Part shown: positions 11,296 through 19,214 of the stretch, in pieces
Layout of the letters: every line of letters begins with the position of its first letter
How positions within the stretch are numbered: the stretch's first letter is position 1
Program-made: the position numbers and the translations under genes
Origin: Cellulomonas massiliensis JC225
GTDB taxonomy: Bacteria; Actinomycetota; Actinomycetes; Actinomycetales; Cellulomonadaceae
Length of the DNA stretch: 46,860 bases
Assembly: GCF_000312005.1 (NCBI RefSeq)
Contig: NZ_HE978588.1
Coordinates: forward strand, 881,137-927,996
Reading direction: 5' to 3'
The notes under the pieces: model-generated
What the model was told of the DNA's origin: nothing
The model's database searches: none
The model's input: the letters and a program-made list of their open reading frames with translations, nothing else

Positions 11296-11373
11296 GTCGT
11301 CCCCAGCCGTGCTCACAGCTGTGGAACTACACCCGTGTAGTTATCCCCAGGGTTGTGCACCGCTGGGGACGAC
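11296..11373. repeat. Nested 78-bp inverted repeat in a convergent intergenic region
   Basis: GTCGTCCCCAGC (11296-11307) is matched by a perfect reverse complement at 11362-11373. Almost concentric inside lies AACTACAC-CC-GTGTAGTT (11325-11342). CACAGCTGTG (11314-11323) is a further palindrome. TTATCCCCA (11341-11349) and TTGTGCACC (11353-11361) resemble degenerate DnaA boxes. The flanking genes converge, so this is not their promoter. Confidence 0.7.
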
Positions 11374-11407
11374 GAAGCCCTCGCACCGGCGTGGTGCGAG
11401 GGCTTCG
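11373..11407. terminator. Bidirectional terminator between rhomboid gene and crgA
   Basis: A perfect 15-bp stem, CGAAGCCCTCGCACC with GGTGCGAGGGCTTCG, closes on the 5-nt loop GGCGT. It sits between two convergent genes, so it can serve both. Confidence 0.85.
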
Positions 11408-11418
11408 GCCGGAGGGGG

Positions 11419-11667
11419 TCAGCGCCAGCGGGTCGTCATCCCGAAGCCGGCGATCACGAACACGGCGCCGATCGCCAGGTTCCAGGCGCGGATGCCGGGG
11501 ATCGGGTACGCGAAGCTCGACAGGTACGTCACGACGATCCACGCGAGGCCGAGGATCATCAGCCCGAGCATCACCGGCACGAACCACGGCGGGTTGACCT
11601 TCGGGCCCGACGACTTCTCGGGGGGCGGGACGTACGCCGGCTTCTTGCGGGACCTCGACTCGGGCAC
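11419..11667 (-). CDS. crgA: Cell division protein CrgA
   Basis: 82-residue membrane protein. It starts MPESRSRKKPAYVPPPEK, the standard basic, Pro-rich CrgA N-terminus. Two membrane helices follow (WFVPVMLGLMILGLAWIVV and AWNLAIGAVFVIAGFGM) joined by SSFAYPIPGI, ending in TTRWR. Family knowledge: CrgA interacts with FtsZ, FtsQ and penicillin-binding proteins at the septum of actinobacteria. The GTG at 11667 has CAGGAG 8 nt upstream. A larger reading frame in this phase continues upstream but lacks homology there. The location beside DUF881, the sortase and the PknA/B operon matches other actinobacteria. Confidence 0.95.
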   Translation of the reverse strand: MPESRSRKKPAYVPPPEKSSGPKVNPPWFVPVMLGLMILGLAWIVVTYLSSFAYPIPGIRAWNLAIGAVFVIAGFGMTTRWR

Positions 11668-11832
11668 GGGGGCACTCCTGTCCTGCGTGGTGCGGGCGGC
11701 CCGCACGATCGGTGGACGCTCACGGCGGGTGATCCGCTGCCGCATCGTCACGGTCGTGTGGCGTCGTGACCTAGCGTAGTGGCCACGTCGCGCGCGGAGG
11801 CACGCACGGTACCGCACCACCCCGGAGGACGA

Positions 11833-12687
11833 GTGAACGAGCACCCGCACCGCGCTCGCGCGCGGTTCACCCGCGGGACGCTCTCCGTCGCCCTCGTGCT
11901 CGCGCTCGCGGGCGTGCTCTTCGCCGCGAACGCCAAGTTCGCCCGCGCCGACGGCCAGCGGCACCCGGAGGACCTGGACGACCTCGCGCGCGTCGAGATC
12001 GCGCGCGTCGAGCGGCTGTCCTCGACCGTCGACGACCTGCGCGGCGAGGTCGACGACCTGGCGGAGGCGGAGAACGACGCGGCGGGGGCGAGCGTCGGCT
12101 CGCCGGCGGCCGGCTACGTCGTCGAGGGCGGCGCGACCCCCGTCAGCGGCCCGGGCCTCACGGTCACGCTCGACGACGCCCCGCAGGACGCGCTGCGCCC
12201 GGGCGTGGACCTCGACCGCTACGTCGTGCACCAGCAGGACCTCCAGGGCGTCATCAACGCGCTGTGGGCGGGAGGCGCCGAGGCCATGCAGCTCATGGAC
12301 CAGCGCGTCATCTCGACGAGCGCCTTCCGGTGCGTGGGCAACGTGCTGCGGCTGCAGGGGCGCGTGTACTCGCCGCCCTACGTGGTGCACGCGATCGGCG
12401 ACCCGGCGGCGCTGCGCGCGGCGCTCGACGCCTCGCAGGCCGTCTCGTCGTACGTCTCCGACGCCGCGCTCATCGGGCTCGGCTGGAAGGTCGAGGACGC
12501 GCAGGACGACCTGCGGCTGCCGGCGTACTCCGGGCCGACCGAGCTGGACGAGGCGGAGGTCCCGGCGGGGACCGAGGTGCTGCCGGGGCTCCCGGACGCG
12601 TCCGCGACCGCCACGCCGGGCTCGCCGGACGGCTCCGGCTCCGAGGACGCCGGCACGACCAGGGGCGCGGGAGGCTCGGGTGGCTGA
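11833..12687 (+). CDS. DUF881 family membrane-anchored protein
   Basis: 284 residues. It has one N-terminal membrane helix (LSVALVLALAGVLFAAN), a coiled-coil stretch (HPEDLDDLARVEIARVERLS and following, about 50 residues) and the extracellular DUF881 domain. The domain shows GPGLTVTLDD, VVHQQDLQGVINALWAGGAE, AFRCVGNVL and PPYVVHAIGD. The tail is Ser/Gly/Pro-rich. Family knowledge: DUF881 proteins sit beside crgA in actinobacteria and resemble Bacillus YlxW/YlxX. The role is unknown but probably linked to the cell envelope. The GTG at 11833 has GGAGG 4 nt upstream. The stop overlaps the sortase start by 8 nt. Confidence 0.9.
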   Translation: MNEHPHRARARFTRGTLSVALVLALAGVLFAANAKFARADGQRHPEDLDDLARVEIARVERLSSTVDDLRGEVDDLAEAENDAAGASVGSPAAGYVVEGGATPVSGPGLTVTLDDAPQDALRPGVDLDRYVVHQQDLQGVINALWAGGAEAMQLMDQRVISTSAFRCVGNVLRLQGRVYSPPYVVHAIGDPAALRAALDASQAVSSYVSDAALIGLGWKVEDAQDDLRLPAYSGPTELDEAEVPAGTEVLPGLPDASATATPGSPDGSGSEDAGTTRGAGGSGG

Positions 12688-13576
12688 GGTGCGCACCCCG
12701 CCCGGCGCGCGGGCCGGCGTCACCGGGCCGCCCCGGCACGGCCGAGGCCCGCGGCCCTCGTCGACCGGCCGGGTCGTCTACGGCGTCGTCGGCGTGGCGG
12801 GCGAGCTGCTGATCACCGTCGGCGTGCTGCTCCTGGCGTTCCTCGTCTGGCAGCTGTGGTGGACGGACGTCGAGGGCAACCGGGCGCAGGCCGGCATCGT
12901 CGACGAGATCGCCCGCGAGGCGGTGCCGACGGCCGACCCGACCGCGCCGGCAGGGCCTGCGATCGCCACCCGGCACACGGGCGACGCCCCCGTGATGGCC
13001 GAGCCGGCGCACGCGACGACGTTCGCGACGATGCGCGTCCCGCGCTGGGAGGGCGAGCCGGAGCGCCCCGTCAGCGAGGGCACCGACAAGGCCGGGGTGC
13101 TCGACCGGCTCGGCATCGGCCACTACGAGGGCGCGGCGATGCCGGGCGCCGTCGGCAACTTCGCCGTCGCGGGCCACCGGACGACCTACGCCAAGCCGTT
13201 CAACCGCGTCGCCGAGCTGCGCAAGGGCGACGCCGTCGTGGTGCGCACCGCCACGGGCGACGGTGGCGAGGGGTCGGACACCTGGTACGTGTACAGGGTC
13301 GTGTCGACGCAGGTCGTCGACCCGTCGCAGGTCTCGGTGATCGCGCCCGTGCCGGGCGACCCGGGCGCGACGCCGACCGAGCGGTACCTGACGATGACGA
13401 CGTGCCACCCGATGTTCTCCGCGCGCGAGCGGTTCGTCGTCCACGGCGTCCTGGACTACTGGGCGCCGGTCTCCGAGGGCGTGCCGGAGGAGCTGCTCGC
13501 CGGCGCCGACGGCACGGTCGGCACGCAGGACGACGTGACGGTCGCGGAGCTGACGCGGTCGGGATCCGGGACGTGA
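12680..13576 (+). CDS. Class E sortase
   Basis: 298-residue membrane-anchored transpeptidase. A disordered Pro/Arg-rich start is followed by one membrane helix (GELLITVGVLLLAFLVWQLW) and the sortase beta-barrel. The catalytic triad is visible: His in FAVAGHRTTY, Cys in MTTCHPMF, Arg in SARERFVVHG. The T-x-T-T-C-x-P pattern and the GHYEGAAMPGAVGNFAVAGH segment fit class E, which in high-GC actinobacteria attaches LAXTG-type substrates to peptidoglycan. The GTG lies within the last codons of the DUF881 gene, so the two are translationally coupled. No sorting-signal substrate is encoded in this window. Confidence 0.93.
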   Translation: MAEVRTPPGARAGVTGPPRHGRGPRPSSTGRVVYGVVGVAGELLITVGVLLLAFLVWQLWWTDVEGNRAQAGIVDEIAREAVPTADPTAPAGPAIATRHTGDAPVMAEPAHATTFATMRVPRWEGEPERPVSEGTDKAGVLDRLGIGHYEGAAMPGAVGNFAVAGHRTTYAKPFNRVAELRKGDAVVVRTATGDGGEGSDTWYVYRVVSTQVVDPSQVSVIAPVPGDPGATPTERYLTMTTCHPMFSARERFVVHGVLDYWAPVSEGVPEELLAGADGTVGTQDDVTVAELTRSGSGT

Positions 13577-13601
13577 GCGCACGCACGACGCCGGGAGGGC
13601 G

Positions 13602-13763
13602 ATGATGTACGGATGGCTGTGGCGGCACCTGCCGGGCCCGGCTGCGGTGCGGGTCGTCCTGCTGGCGCTGCTCGCCGCGGCGGTCCTGGCCGCCTGCTTC
13701 CTGTGGCTGTTCCCGGCGCTCGCGCCGTACATGCCGTTCAACGACACGACCGTGGGTGAGTGA
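13602..13763 (+). CDS. Small (53-residue) single-pass membrane protein
   Basis: MMYGWLWRHLPGPAAVRVVL leads into a long hydrophobic helix (LLALLAAAVLAACFLWLFPAL) and ends APYMPFNDTTVGE. A basic N-terminus before the helix favours a cytoplasmic N-terminus. GGGAGGGC lies directly upstream of the tandem ATGs at 13602 and 13605, a strong ribosome-binding site. It is packed between the sortase and the amidotransferase. Small membrane proteins ending in a P-x-x-x-F-N-D-T-like motif occur at this position in related genomes, to my knowledge without an assigned function. Confidence 0.8.
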   Translation: MMYGWLWRHLPGPAAVRVVLLALLAAAVLAACFLWLFPALAPYMPFNDTTVGE

Positions 13764-13764
13764 G

Positions 13765-14418
13765 ATGACGACGCACGACGGCGCGACGAGGATCCTCGTC
13801 GTCGACAACTACGACTCGTTCGTCTACACGATCGTCGGCTACCTCCAGCAGCTCGGCGCGGAGACGGTCGTGGTGCGCAACGACGCGGTGCCGCCGGTGG
13901 AGGAGCGCGCGGGGTTCGACGGGGTGCTCGTCTCCCCCGGGCCCGGGACGCCGGCCGAGGCGGGGCGCAGCACCGACGTGATCCGCGAGTGCGCCGCCGA
14001 CGGCACGCCGATGCTCGGCGTCTGCCTCGGCCACCAGGCGCTCGGCGAGGTCTTCGGCGGGACGGTCACGCACGCGCCGGAGCTCATGCACGGCAAGACG
14101 AGCGAGGTCGAGCACGACGGGCGCGGCGTGCTCTCCGGGCTGCCGACGCCGTTCACCGCCACGCGCTACCACTCGCTCGCCGTCGTGGACGGCACGGTGT
14201 CGGACGAGCTCGAGGTCACGGCGACCGTCGCGGGTCAGGGCCGGACGATCATCATGGGGCTGCAGCACCGGACGCTGCCGCTGTACGGCGTGCAGTTCCA
14301 CCCCGAGTCGGTGCTCACGGAGGGCGGCCACCGCCTGCTCGCGAACTGGCTCGAGGTGTGCGGCTCGCGCGACGCCGTCGAGCGCTCGGAGGGGCTGCAC
14401 CCGCTCGTGCGGCTCTGA
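13765..14418 (+). CDS. Aminodeoxychorismate/anthranilate synthase component II (glutamine amidotransferase)
   Basis: 217 residues, class I glutamine amidotransferase that hydrolyses glutamine and passes ammonia to a chorismate-using partner. It opens RILVVDNYDSFVYTIVGYLQ. The catalytic Cys is in LGVCLGHQALGE, with LVSPGPGTP before it. The His/Glu pair is in YGVQFHPESVLTEGG. The pabA/trpG choice cannot be made from this subunit alone, and no component I gene lies in the window. The same gene sits between the DUF881/crgA cluster and pknB in Mycobacterium. The ATG at 13765 has GGTGAG upstream; GTG at 13756 is an alternative start. Confidence 0.93.
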   Translation: MTTHDGATRILVVDNYDSFVYTIVGYLQQLGAETVVVRNDAVPPVEERAGFDGVLVSPGPGTPAEAGRSTDVIRECAADGTPMLGVCLGHQALGEVFGGTVTHAPELMHGKTSEVEHDGRGVLSGLPTPFTATRYHSLAVVDGTVSDELEVTATVAGQGRTIIMGLQHRTLPLYGVQFHPESVLTEGGHRLLANWLEVCGSRDAVERSEGLHPLVRL

Positions 14419-14430
14419 GGGCGCTCACGA

Positions 14431-14469
14431 CGAAGGCCCCGTCGGACTCACGTCCGGCCGGGGCCCTCG
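14431..14469. terminator. Bidirectional terminator between amidotransferase gene and pknB
   Basis: ACGAAGGCCCCG and TCGGAC pair with GTCCGG, CCGGGGCC and CTCGT around a TCAC loop, with small bulges. The genes on either side converge here. Confidence 0.7.
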
Positions 14470-14482
14470 TCGTCGCTGGGGG

Positions 14483-16468
14483 TCAGCCGCCCGGGCTCGG
14501 CTCGTTGCCCGGCCCGCCGTCGCCGTTGCCGGCCGAGACGTGGATCTCGATGAGCTGGTCGAGCTCGACCTCCTCACCGCCGCTCGGGTTGGTGTAGATC
14601 ACCGTGCCGACCGGGTCGTTGGACGGCTCGTCGACGCGCGTCACGTTCTTGAGGCCGACCTTGTCGAGCGCCTTGACCGCGTCCTCGTACGTCTGGCCGC
14701 GCAGGTCGGTCGGGATCGTCGCGGACGTCGGGGCCGTGGCGACCTCGAGGTTGATGACGGTGCCCTGGGGGACGAGCCCCGGCGCGCGGTCCTGGCTCAC
14801 GACCGTGTCGACCTCGGCGTCCGCCGTCGGCTTCGGGGTCGTGTTGGCGGACAGGCCGAGCTTGTTGAGGATCTTCCGGGCGTCGTCGATGTTCTTGCCC
14901 TTGAGATCCGGCAGCTCGACGTTGCCGGAGGCGACGTACAGCGTGATCGTCGCGCCGTCGCTCACGGACTCGTCCGCGGGCGGGTCGGTCTTCGACACCT
15001 CGCCCTCGTCGAAGTCCGGCGTGTTGTCGGTCTTCTGGTCGGCCGAGACCTTGAACCCCTGCCGCTGGAGCTCGTCCGTCGCCGCCTGCGCGGACATGCC
15101 GGAGACGTCGGGCACCTTGACGGACGCGGGCCCCGTCGAGACGAAGACGGCGACCGGGGTCGACTTCTCCACCTCCTCGCCCTCGGCCGGGTCTGTCTCG
15201 ATGACCTGGCCCTCGGGCACGTCCTTGGAGGCCTTCTCCTGGCGAGTGGGCACGAGCCCGGCCTCGGTGAGGATGTCCTCCGCCTCGGCCCACGTCTTGC
15301 CCGCGACGGGCGGGACGGGGAACGTCTCGGGCTCCGCCGAGCGGTTCATGTTGGCGATGAGCAGCGCCACGATCGCGCCCACGGCCAGCACCGCGATGCC
15401 GATGAGCAGGGGCAGCAGCCACTTGCGGCGGCCCTTCTCCTCCTCGTCCTGCGACGTCTGCTGGACCTCGAGCCCCGTGCTGGCCCACGGCACGGCGGGC
15501 GGCATGGCCTGGGTCGCCTGCGTGGCCGGCGTCATGACCTGGGTGGCGTCGGCGCCGGCCGCGACCACCGCGGCGGCGGCCGCCGCGCCGAGCGGCGGCG
15601 CGGTGACGGTGCCGCCGCGCAGCACCGCCTCCAGGTCGCCGCGGAACTCCGCGGCGGACTGGTAGCGGACCTCGCGGTCCTTGGCGAGCGCCTTGCCGAC
15701 GATGCGGTCGAGCGACTCCGGGACGTCGGAGGCGATCGAGCTCGGGACGGGCGCGGCCTCCCGGACGTGCTGGTAGGCCACGGAGACGGGGGAGTCGCCG
15801 GTGAACGGCGGGCGGCCGGTCAGCAGCTCGAACAGCAGGCAGCCGGTGGAGTACAGGTCGGAGCGCGCGTCGACGGTCTCGCCGCGCGCCTGCTCGGGCG
15901 ACAGGTACTGCGCGGTGCCGATGACCGCCTGCGTCTGCGTCATGGTCGCCGCGGAGTCGGCCACCGCGCGCGCGATGCCGAAGTCCATGACCTTGACGGC
16001 GCCCGTGGGGGTCAGCATGACGTTCGCCGGCTTGATGTCGCGGTGCACGATGCCGGCGTGGTGCGAGTACTCGAGCGCCGACAGCACGCCCGCGGTGATC
16101 TCGAGCGCCTCCTCGATGGGCGCGGCGTGCCCGTTGCGCAGGATGTCGCGGACCGTGTGGCCCTCGACGTACTCCATGACGATGAACGGCACGTGCGCGA
16201 CGACGCCCGTCGGCTCGGTCACGACGTCCTCGCCCGTGTCGTACACGGCGACGATCGCGGGGTGGTTGAGCGCCGCGGCGGCCTGCGCCTCGCGGCGGAA
16301 CCGGTTCTGGAACGACGGGTCGCGCGCGAGGTCGGAGCGCAGGACCTTGATCGCGACCGTCCGCCCGAGGCGGGTGTCGTGGCCGATGTGCACCTCGGCC
16401 ATGCCGCCACGGCCGATGAGCTCACCGACCTCGTAACGGCCGGCGAGGATCCGGGGTCCTTCGTCCAC
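14483..16468 (-). CDS. pknB: Ser/Thr protein kinase PknB with four PASTA domains
   Basis: 661 residues. The kinase domain (about 10-285) has the Gly-rich loop GRGGMAEV, Lys41 in AIKVL, the catalytic loop HRDIKPANV (Asp144) and DFG at 162-164. Activation-loop threonines 177 and 179 lie in MTQTQAVIGTAQYLSPEQ, matching the autophosphorylated pair in mycobacterial PknB. A membrane helix spans about 351-373. Four PASTA repeats follow outside the cell (each near 66 residues, e.g. KVPDVSGM, ELPDLKGK) and are known to sense peptidoglycan fragments and lipid II. The GTG at 16468 lies 2 nt after the pknA stop with AAGGACG upstream. It is the last gene of the seven-gene operon. Confidence 0.97.
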   Translation of the reverse strand: MDEGPRILAGRYEVGELIGRGGMAEVHIGHDTRLGRTVAIKVLRSDLARDPSFQNRFRREAQAAAALNHPAIVAVYDTGEDVVTEPTGVVAHVPFIVMEYVEGHTVRDILRNGHAAPIEEALEITAGVLSALEYSHHAGIVHRDIKPANVMLTPTGAVKVMDFGIARAVADSAATMTQTQAVIGTAQYLSPEQARGETVDARSDLYSTGCLLFELLTGRPPFTGDSPVSVAYQHVREAAPVPSSIASDVPESLDRIVGKALAKDREVRYQSAAEFRGDLEAVLRGGTVTAPPLGAAAAAAVVAAGADATQVMTPATQATQAMPPAVPWASTGLEVQQTSQDEEEKGRRKWLLPLLIGIAVLAVGAIVALLIANMNRSAEPETFPVPPVAGKTWAEAEDILTEAGLVPTRQEKASKDVPEGQVIETDPAEGEEVEKSTPVAVFVSTGPASVKVPDVSGMSAQAATDELQRQGFKVSADQKTDNTPDFDEGEVSKTDPPADESVSDGATITLYVASGNVELPDLKGKNIDDARKILNKLGLSANTTPKPTADAEVDTVVSQDRAPGLVPQGTVINLEVATAPTSATIPTDLRGQTYEDAVKALDKVGLKNVTRVDEPSNDPVGTVIYTNPSGGEEVELDQLIEIHVSAGNGDGGPGNEPSPGG

Positions 16469-16470
16469 GA

Positions 16471-17772
16471 CTAGGCGTCCTTCGCTCGTGAGGATGTCGT
16501 CTGCGGGCCCGTGACGACGTCGCGCAGCCCGTCGTCGGTGCCCGTCCCACCGAGAGGGTATCCGGTCGGTGGCGTCACGCCGCTGACCAGCAGCGACGCG
16601 GGTGGCCCGTCGGCCTTGGTGATCTGGTTCGCGAGCCACGCGCCGAGCAGGCCGACGAGCAGCACGACGAGGGCGACGAGCGGCCAGGAGATGCGGCGCG
16701 GACCGCTGCGCAGGGTCTCCGACGTGCGCTGCGCGGCGACCTTGCCGGCGGCCGCCATGTCGGAGGGCAGGCGAGGGCGGCGAGCCGTCGGCGGCACCGA
16801 CGGGGGCATGGGCGCGGCGACCGGTGTGCCGCCGGGCGTCGCCTCGGCCGGCACGTCCTTCGCGGCTGCCGAGTGCCGGCCGGCGACGGCCGTCGCGAAC
16901 GGGTCGACCGCGCGCAGTGCACGCGTGACCAGCACCGGGACGCCGCTGGGCGGCGTCTTGGGCACGAGCTGGTCGAACATCTGGGCGAGCTCCTCGCCCG
17001 ACGTCGGCCGATTCGACGGGTCCTTGTCGAGCAGGCGCATGACGAGCGCGGCGAGCGGCTTGTCGACGGCCGCGGGCAGCGGCGGCACGGGGTTGTTGAC
17101 GTGCGCGACCGCGATGTCGACCGCGGTCGGGCCGGTGAACGGCCGGTGCCCGACGAGGGCCTCGTACGCGATGATCCCGAGCGAGTACAGGTCGGACAGG
17201 GGCGTCGCCGCCCGCCCGACCGCCTGCTCCGGCGAGAGGTACTGCGCCGTGCCCATGACCATGCCGGTCGCGGTCATCGTGGCCTGGTTGTGCGCGAGGG
17301 AGACGCCGAAGTCGGTGATCTTCACCCGGCCGCCGCGCCCGAGCAGGATGTTGCCGGGCTTCACGTCGCGGTGGACGACGCCCGCCTCGTGCGCCGCGTG
17401 CAGGCCGCGCGCGGTCTGGGCGAGGATCGGCAGCAGCTTGCGCGGCTGGAGCACCGGCTCGCGCTCGAGCAGGTCCGACAGCGGCTCGCCGACCACGAGC
17501 TCCATGACGAGGTAGCCGGAGCCGTCCGCCTCGCCGTAGTCGAACAGCTGGGCGATGTTCGGGTGGCCGAGCGACGCGGAGTTGCGGGCCTCGGTGCGGA
17601 ACCGCTCCAGGAAGCCGTCGTCGCCGGCGAACTCCTCGCGCAGCACCTTGATGGCGACCGGGCGCGTCAGCGTCTCGTCGTACGCCTCCCACACCTCGCC
17701 CATGCCGCCCACGGCGATCTGCCGGACCAGCCGGTAGCGGTCCTCGAGCACGGCGCCCGTCATCGCCTTCAC
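16471..17772 (-). CDS. pknA: Ser/Thr protein kinase PknA
   Basis: About 433 residues. The kinase domain carries GGMGEVWEAYD, Lys42 in VAIKVL, HRDVKPGNILL and ITDFGVSL, then GTAQYLSPEQAVG. A juxtamembrane region rich in Pro, Ala and Thr leads to one membrane helix (WPLVALVVLLVGLLGAWLA) and a short outer tail without PASTA repeats. Family knowledge: PknA and PknB phosphorylate division and wall-synthesis proteins and are reversed by PstP. GTG at 17772 overlaps the pbpA stop (GTGA), which favours coupling. ATG at 17763 is the alternative but has its only purine tract too close. Confidence 0.95.
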   Translation of the reverse strand: MKAMTGAVLEDRYRLVRQIAVGGMGEVWEAYDETLTRPVAIKVLREEFAGDDGFLERFRTEARNSASLGHPNIAQLFDYGEADGSGYLVMELVVGEPLSDLLEREPVLQPRKLLPILAQTARGLHAAHEAGVVHRDVKPGNILLGRGGRVKITDFGVSLAHNQATMTATGMVMGTAQYLSPEQAVGRAATPLSDLYSLGIIAYEALVGHRPFTGPTAVDIAVAHVNNPVPPLPAAVDKPLAALVMRLLDKDPSNRPTSGEELAQMFDQLVPKTPPSGVPVLVTRALRAVDPFATAVAGRHSAAAKDVPAEATPGGTPVAAPMPPSVPPTARRPRLPSDMAAAGKVAAQRTSETLRSGPRRISWPLVALVVLLVGLLGAWLANQITKADGPPASLLVSGVTPPTGYPLGGTGTDDGLRDVVTGPQTTSSRAKDA

Positions 17773-19214
17773 GAGCCCAGCACCGCCTGCATGACGGCGC
17801 GCGCGATCGGCGCGGCGACCCGGCCGCCCGTCGCGTCGCTGCCCATGTCGCCCCCACGCTCCACGATGACCGCGACAGCCACCCGCGGGTCGTCCGCCGG
17901 CGCGAACGCCGTGAACCACGCGTGCGGGTCGACGCCCTTGGCGGTCTCCGCGGTGCCCGACTTGCCCGCCACGTCGACGCCGCTGATCTGCGCCGCCGTG
18001 CCGGTGCCGCTGCGGACGACCCCGACCATCATCTCGGTGAGCTCGGCCGCGGTCTGCGGCGACACGGCGGTGGAGAGCTCCGACGGCTGCGTCTGCGAGA
18101 CCACCTCCAGGTCGGCGGACCGGACGGTGTCGACGACGTACGGCCGCATGACGACGCCGTCGTTGGCGATCCCGGCGGCGACCATCGCCATCTGCATCGG
18201 CGTCGCGGTGACGCTGCCCTGGCCGATGGCCGCCAGCGCCGTCTGCGGGGTGTCGAGCTCCTCGGGGAACCGCGAGGCGACGACGGGCATGGGGATGGTG
18301 AGCTCGGAGGAGTTGAAGCCGAACTTCTCGGCCTGCTCCCGCAGCGCGTCGACGCCCAGGTCCATGCCGACGTTCGCGAAGGCGGTGTTGCACGAGACGC
18401 GCAGCGCGTCGGCGAGCGACACCTGCTCGCCGCCGCAGGACTCCCCGCCGAAGTTCGGCAGGTCCGTGCTCGTGCCGGGCAGGCGCAGCGTGCGGGGGGA
18501 GTCGACCTTCGTCTCGGGGGTGTAGCCGTTCTCGAGGGCGGCGGCGGCCGTCACGAGCTTGAAGGTGGAGCCGGGCGGGTAGGTCTCGAGGGTCGCGTTG
18601 CTGCGCAGCGGGTTGCCCTCGGCCTGCTCCAGCTTGCGGTACTCGGCCGTGGCCTTCGCAGTGTCGTTCTGCGCGATCAGGTTCGGGTCGAACGACGGCG
18701 TCGAGACGAGCGCCAGGATCTTGCCGGTCGCCGGCTCGATCGCCACGACGGCGCCCTGCTGCGACCCGAGGCCCTCGAGCGCGGCCTTCTGCGCGGCGGG
18801 GACGATCGTGGTCTCGACGGCCGCGCCCTCCGACGAGCGGCCCGTGAGCAGGTCCCGCACGCGCGTGAAGAACAGCTGGTCGCTCTGGCCGGTGAGGACG
18901 CCGTTCTCGGCGTTCTCCAGCGCGGTCTTCCCGACGATGGAGTAGAAGCCCGTCACCGTGGAGTACAGCTCGCCCTCGGGGTACTCGCGCTGACGCCCGA
19001 AGTCGTCGTCGACCTCCACGGAGCGCGCGACCGCGTCGCCGGCGACGACGATCGGCCCGCGCGGCCCGCCGAACTCGCGGTAGAGCTGGCGGGAGTTGCG
19101 CCCGTCCGCGTTGAGCGACCCCGCCTGGTGGTACTGGATCCACGTCACTCCGCCCATGAGGACGAGGAACATGCCGACGACGACCATCGCGACGTGGCGC
19201 AGCGGGGTGTTCAC
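17769..19214 (-). CDS. pbpA: Penicillin-binding protein, class B transpeptidase (PbpA)
   Basis: 481 residues. It has one N-terminal membrane anchor (HVAMVVVGMFLVLMGGVTW), a short non-catalytic region with YREFGGPRGPIVVAGD, and a transpeptidase domain. Active-site motifs are YPPGSTFK (nucleophilic Ser of S-x-x-K), VSCNTAFA (S-x-N) and GKSGTAE (K-S-G). The enzyme cross-links peptidoglycan stem peptides and is the usual partner of the SEDS protein encoded immediately upstream. GTG at 19214 overlaps the ftsW/rodA stop (GTGA). The length matches mycobacterial PbpA (about 490). Confidence 0.96.
   Translation of the reverse strand: MNTPLRHVAMVVVGMFLVLMGGVTWIQYHQAGSLNADGRNSRQLYREFGGPRGPIVVAGDAVARSVEVDDDFGRQREYPEGELYSTVTGFYSIVGKTALENAENGVLTGQSDQLFFTRVRDLLTGRSSEGAAVETTIVPAAQKAALEGLGSQQGAVVAIEPATGKILALVSTPSFDPNLIAQNDTAKATAEYRKLEQAEGNPLRSNATLETYPPGSTFKLVTAAAALENGYTPETKVDSPRTLRLPGTSTDLPNFGGESCGGEQVSLADALRVSCNTAFANVGMDLGVDALREQAEKFGFNSSELTIPMPVVASRFPEELDTPQTALAAIGQGSVTATPMQMAMVAAGIANDGVVMRPYVVDTVRSADLEVVSQTQPSELSTAVSPQTAAELTEMMVGVVRSGTGTAAQISGVDVAGKSGTAETAKGVDPHAWFTAFAPADDPRVAVAVIVERGGDMGSDATGGRVAAPIARAVMQAVLGS

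Noticed and set aside
14540..16474. A long plus-strand open frame opposite pknB
   Set aside because: It is a shadow of the kinase gene, composed mainly of Arg, Leu, Asp, Val and Gly, with no motif.
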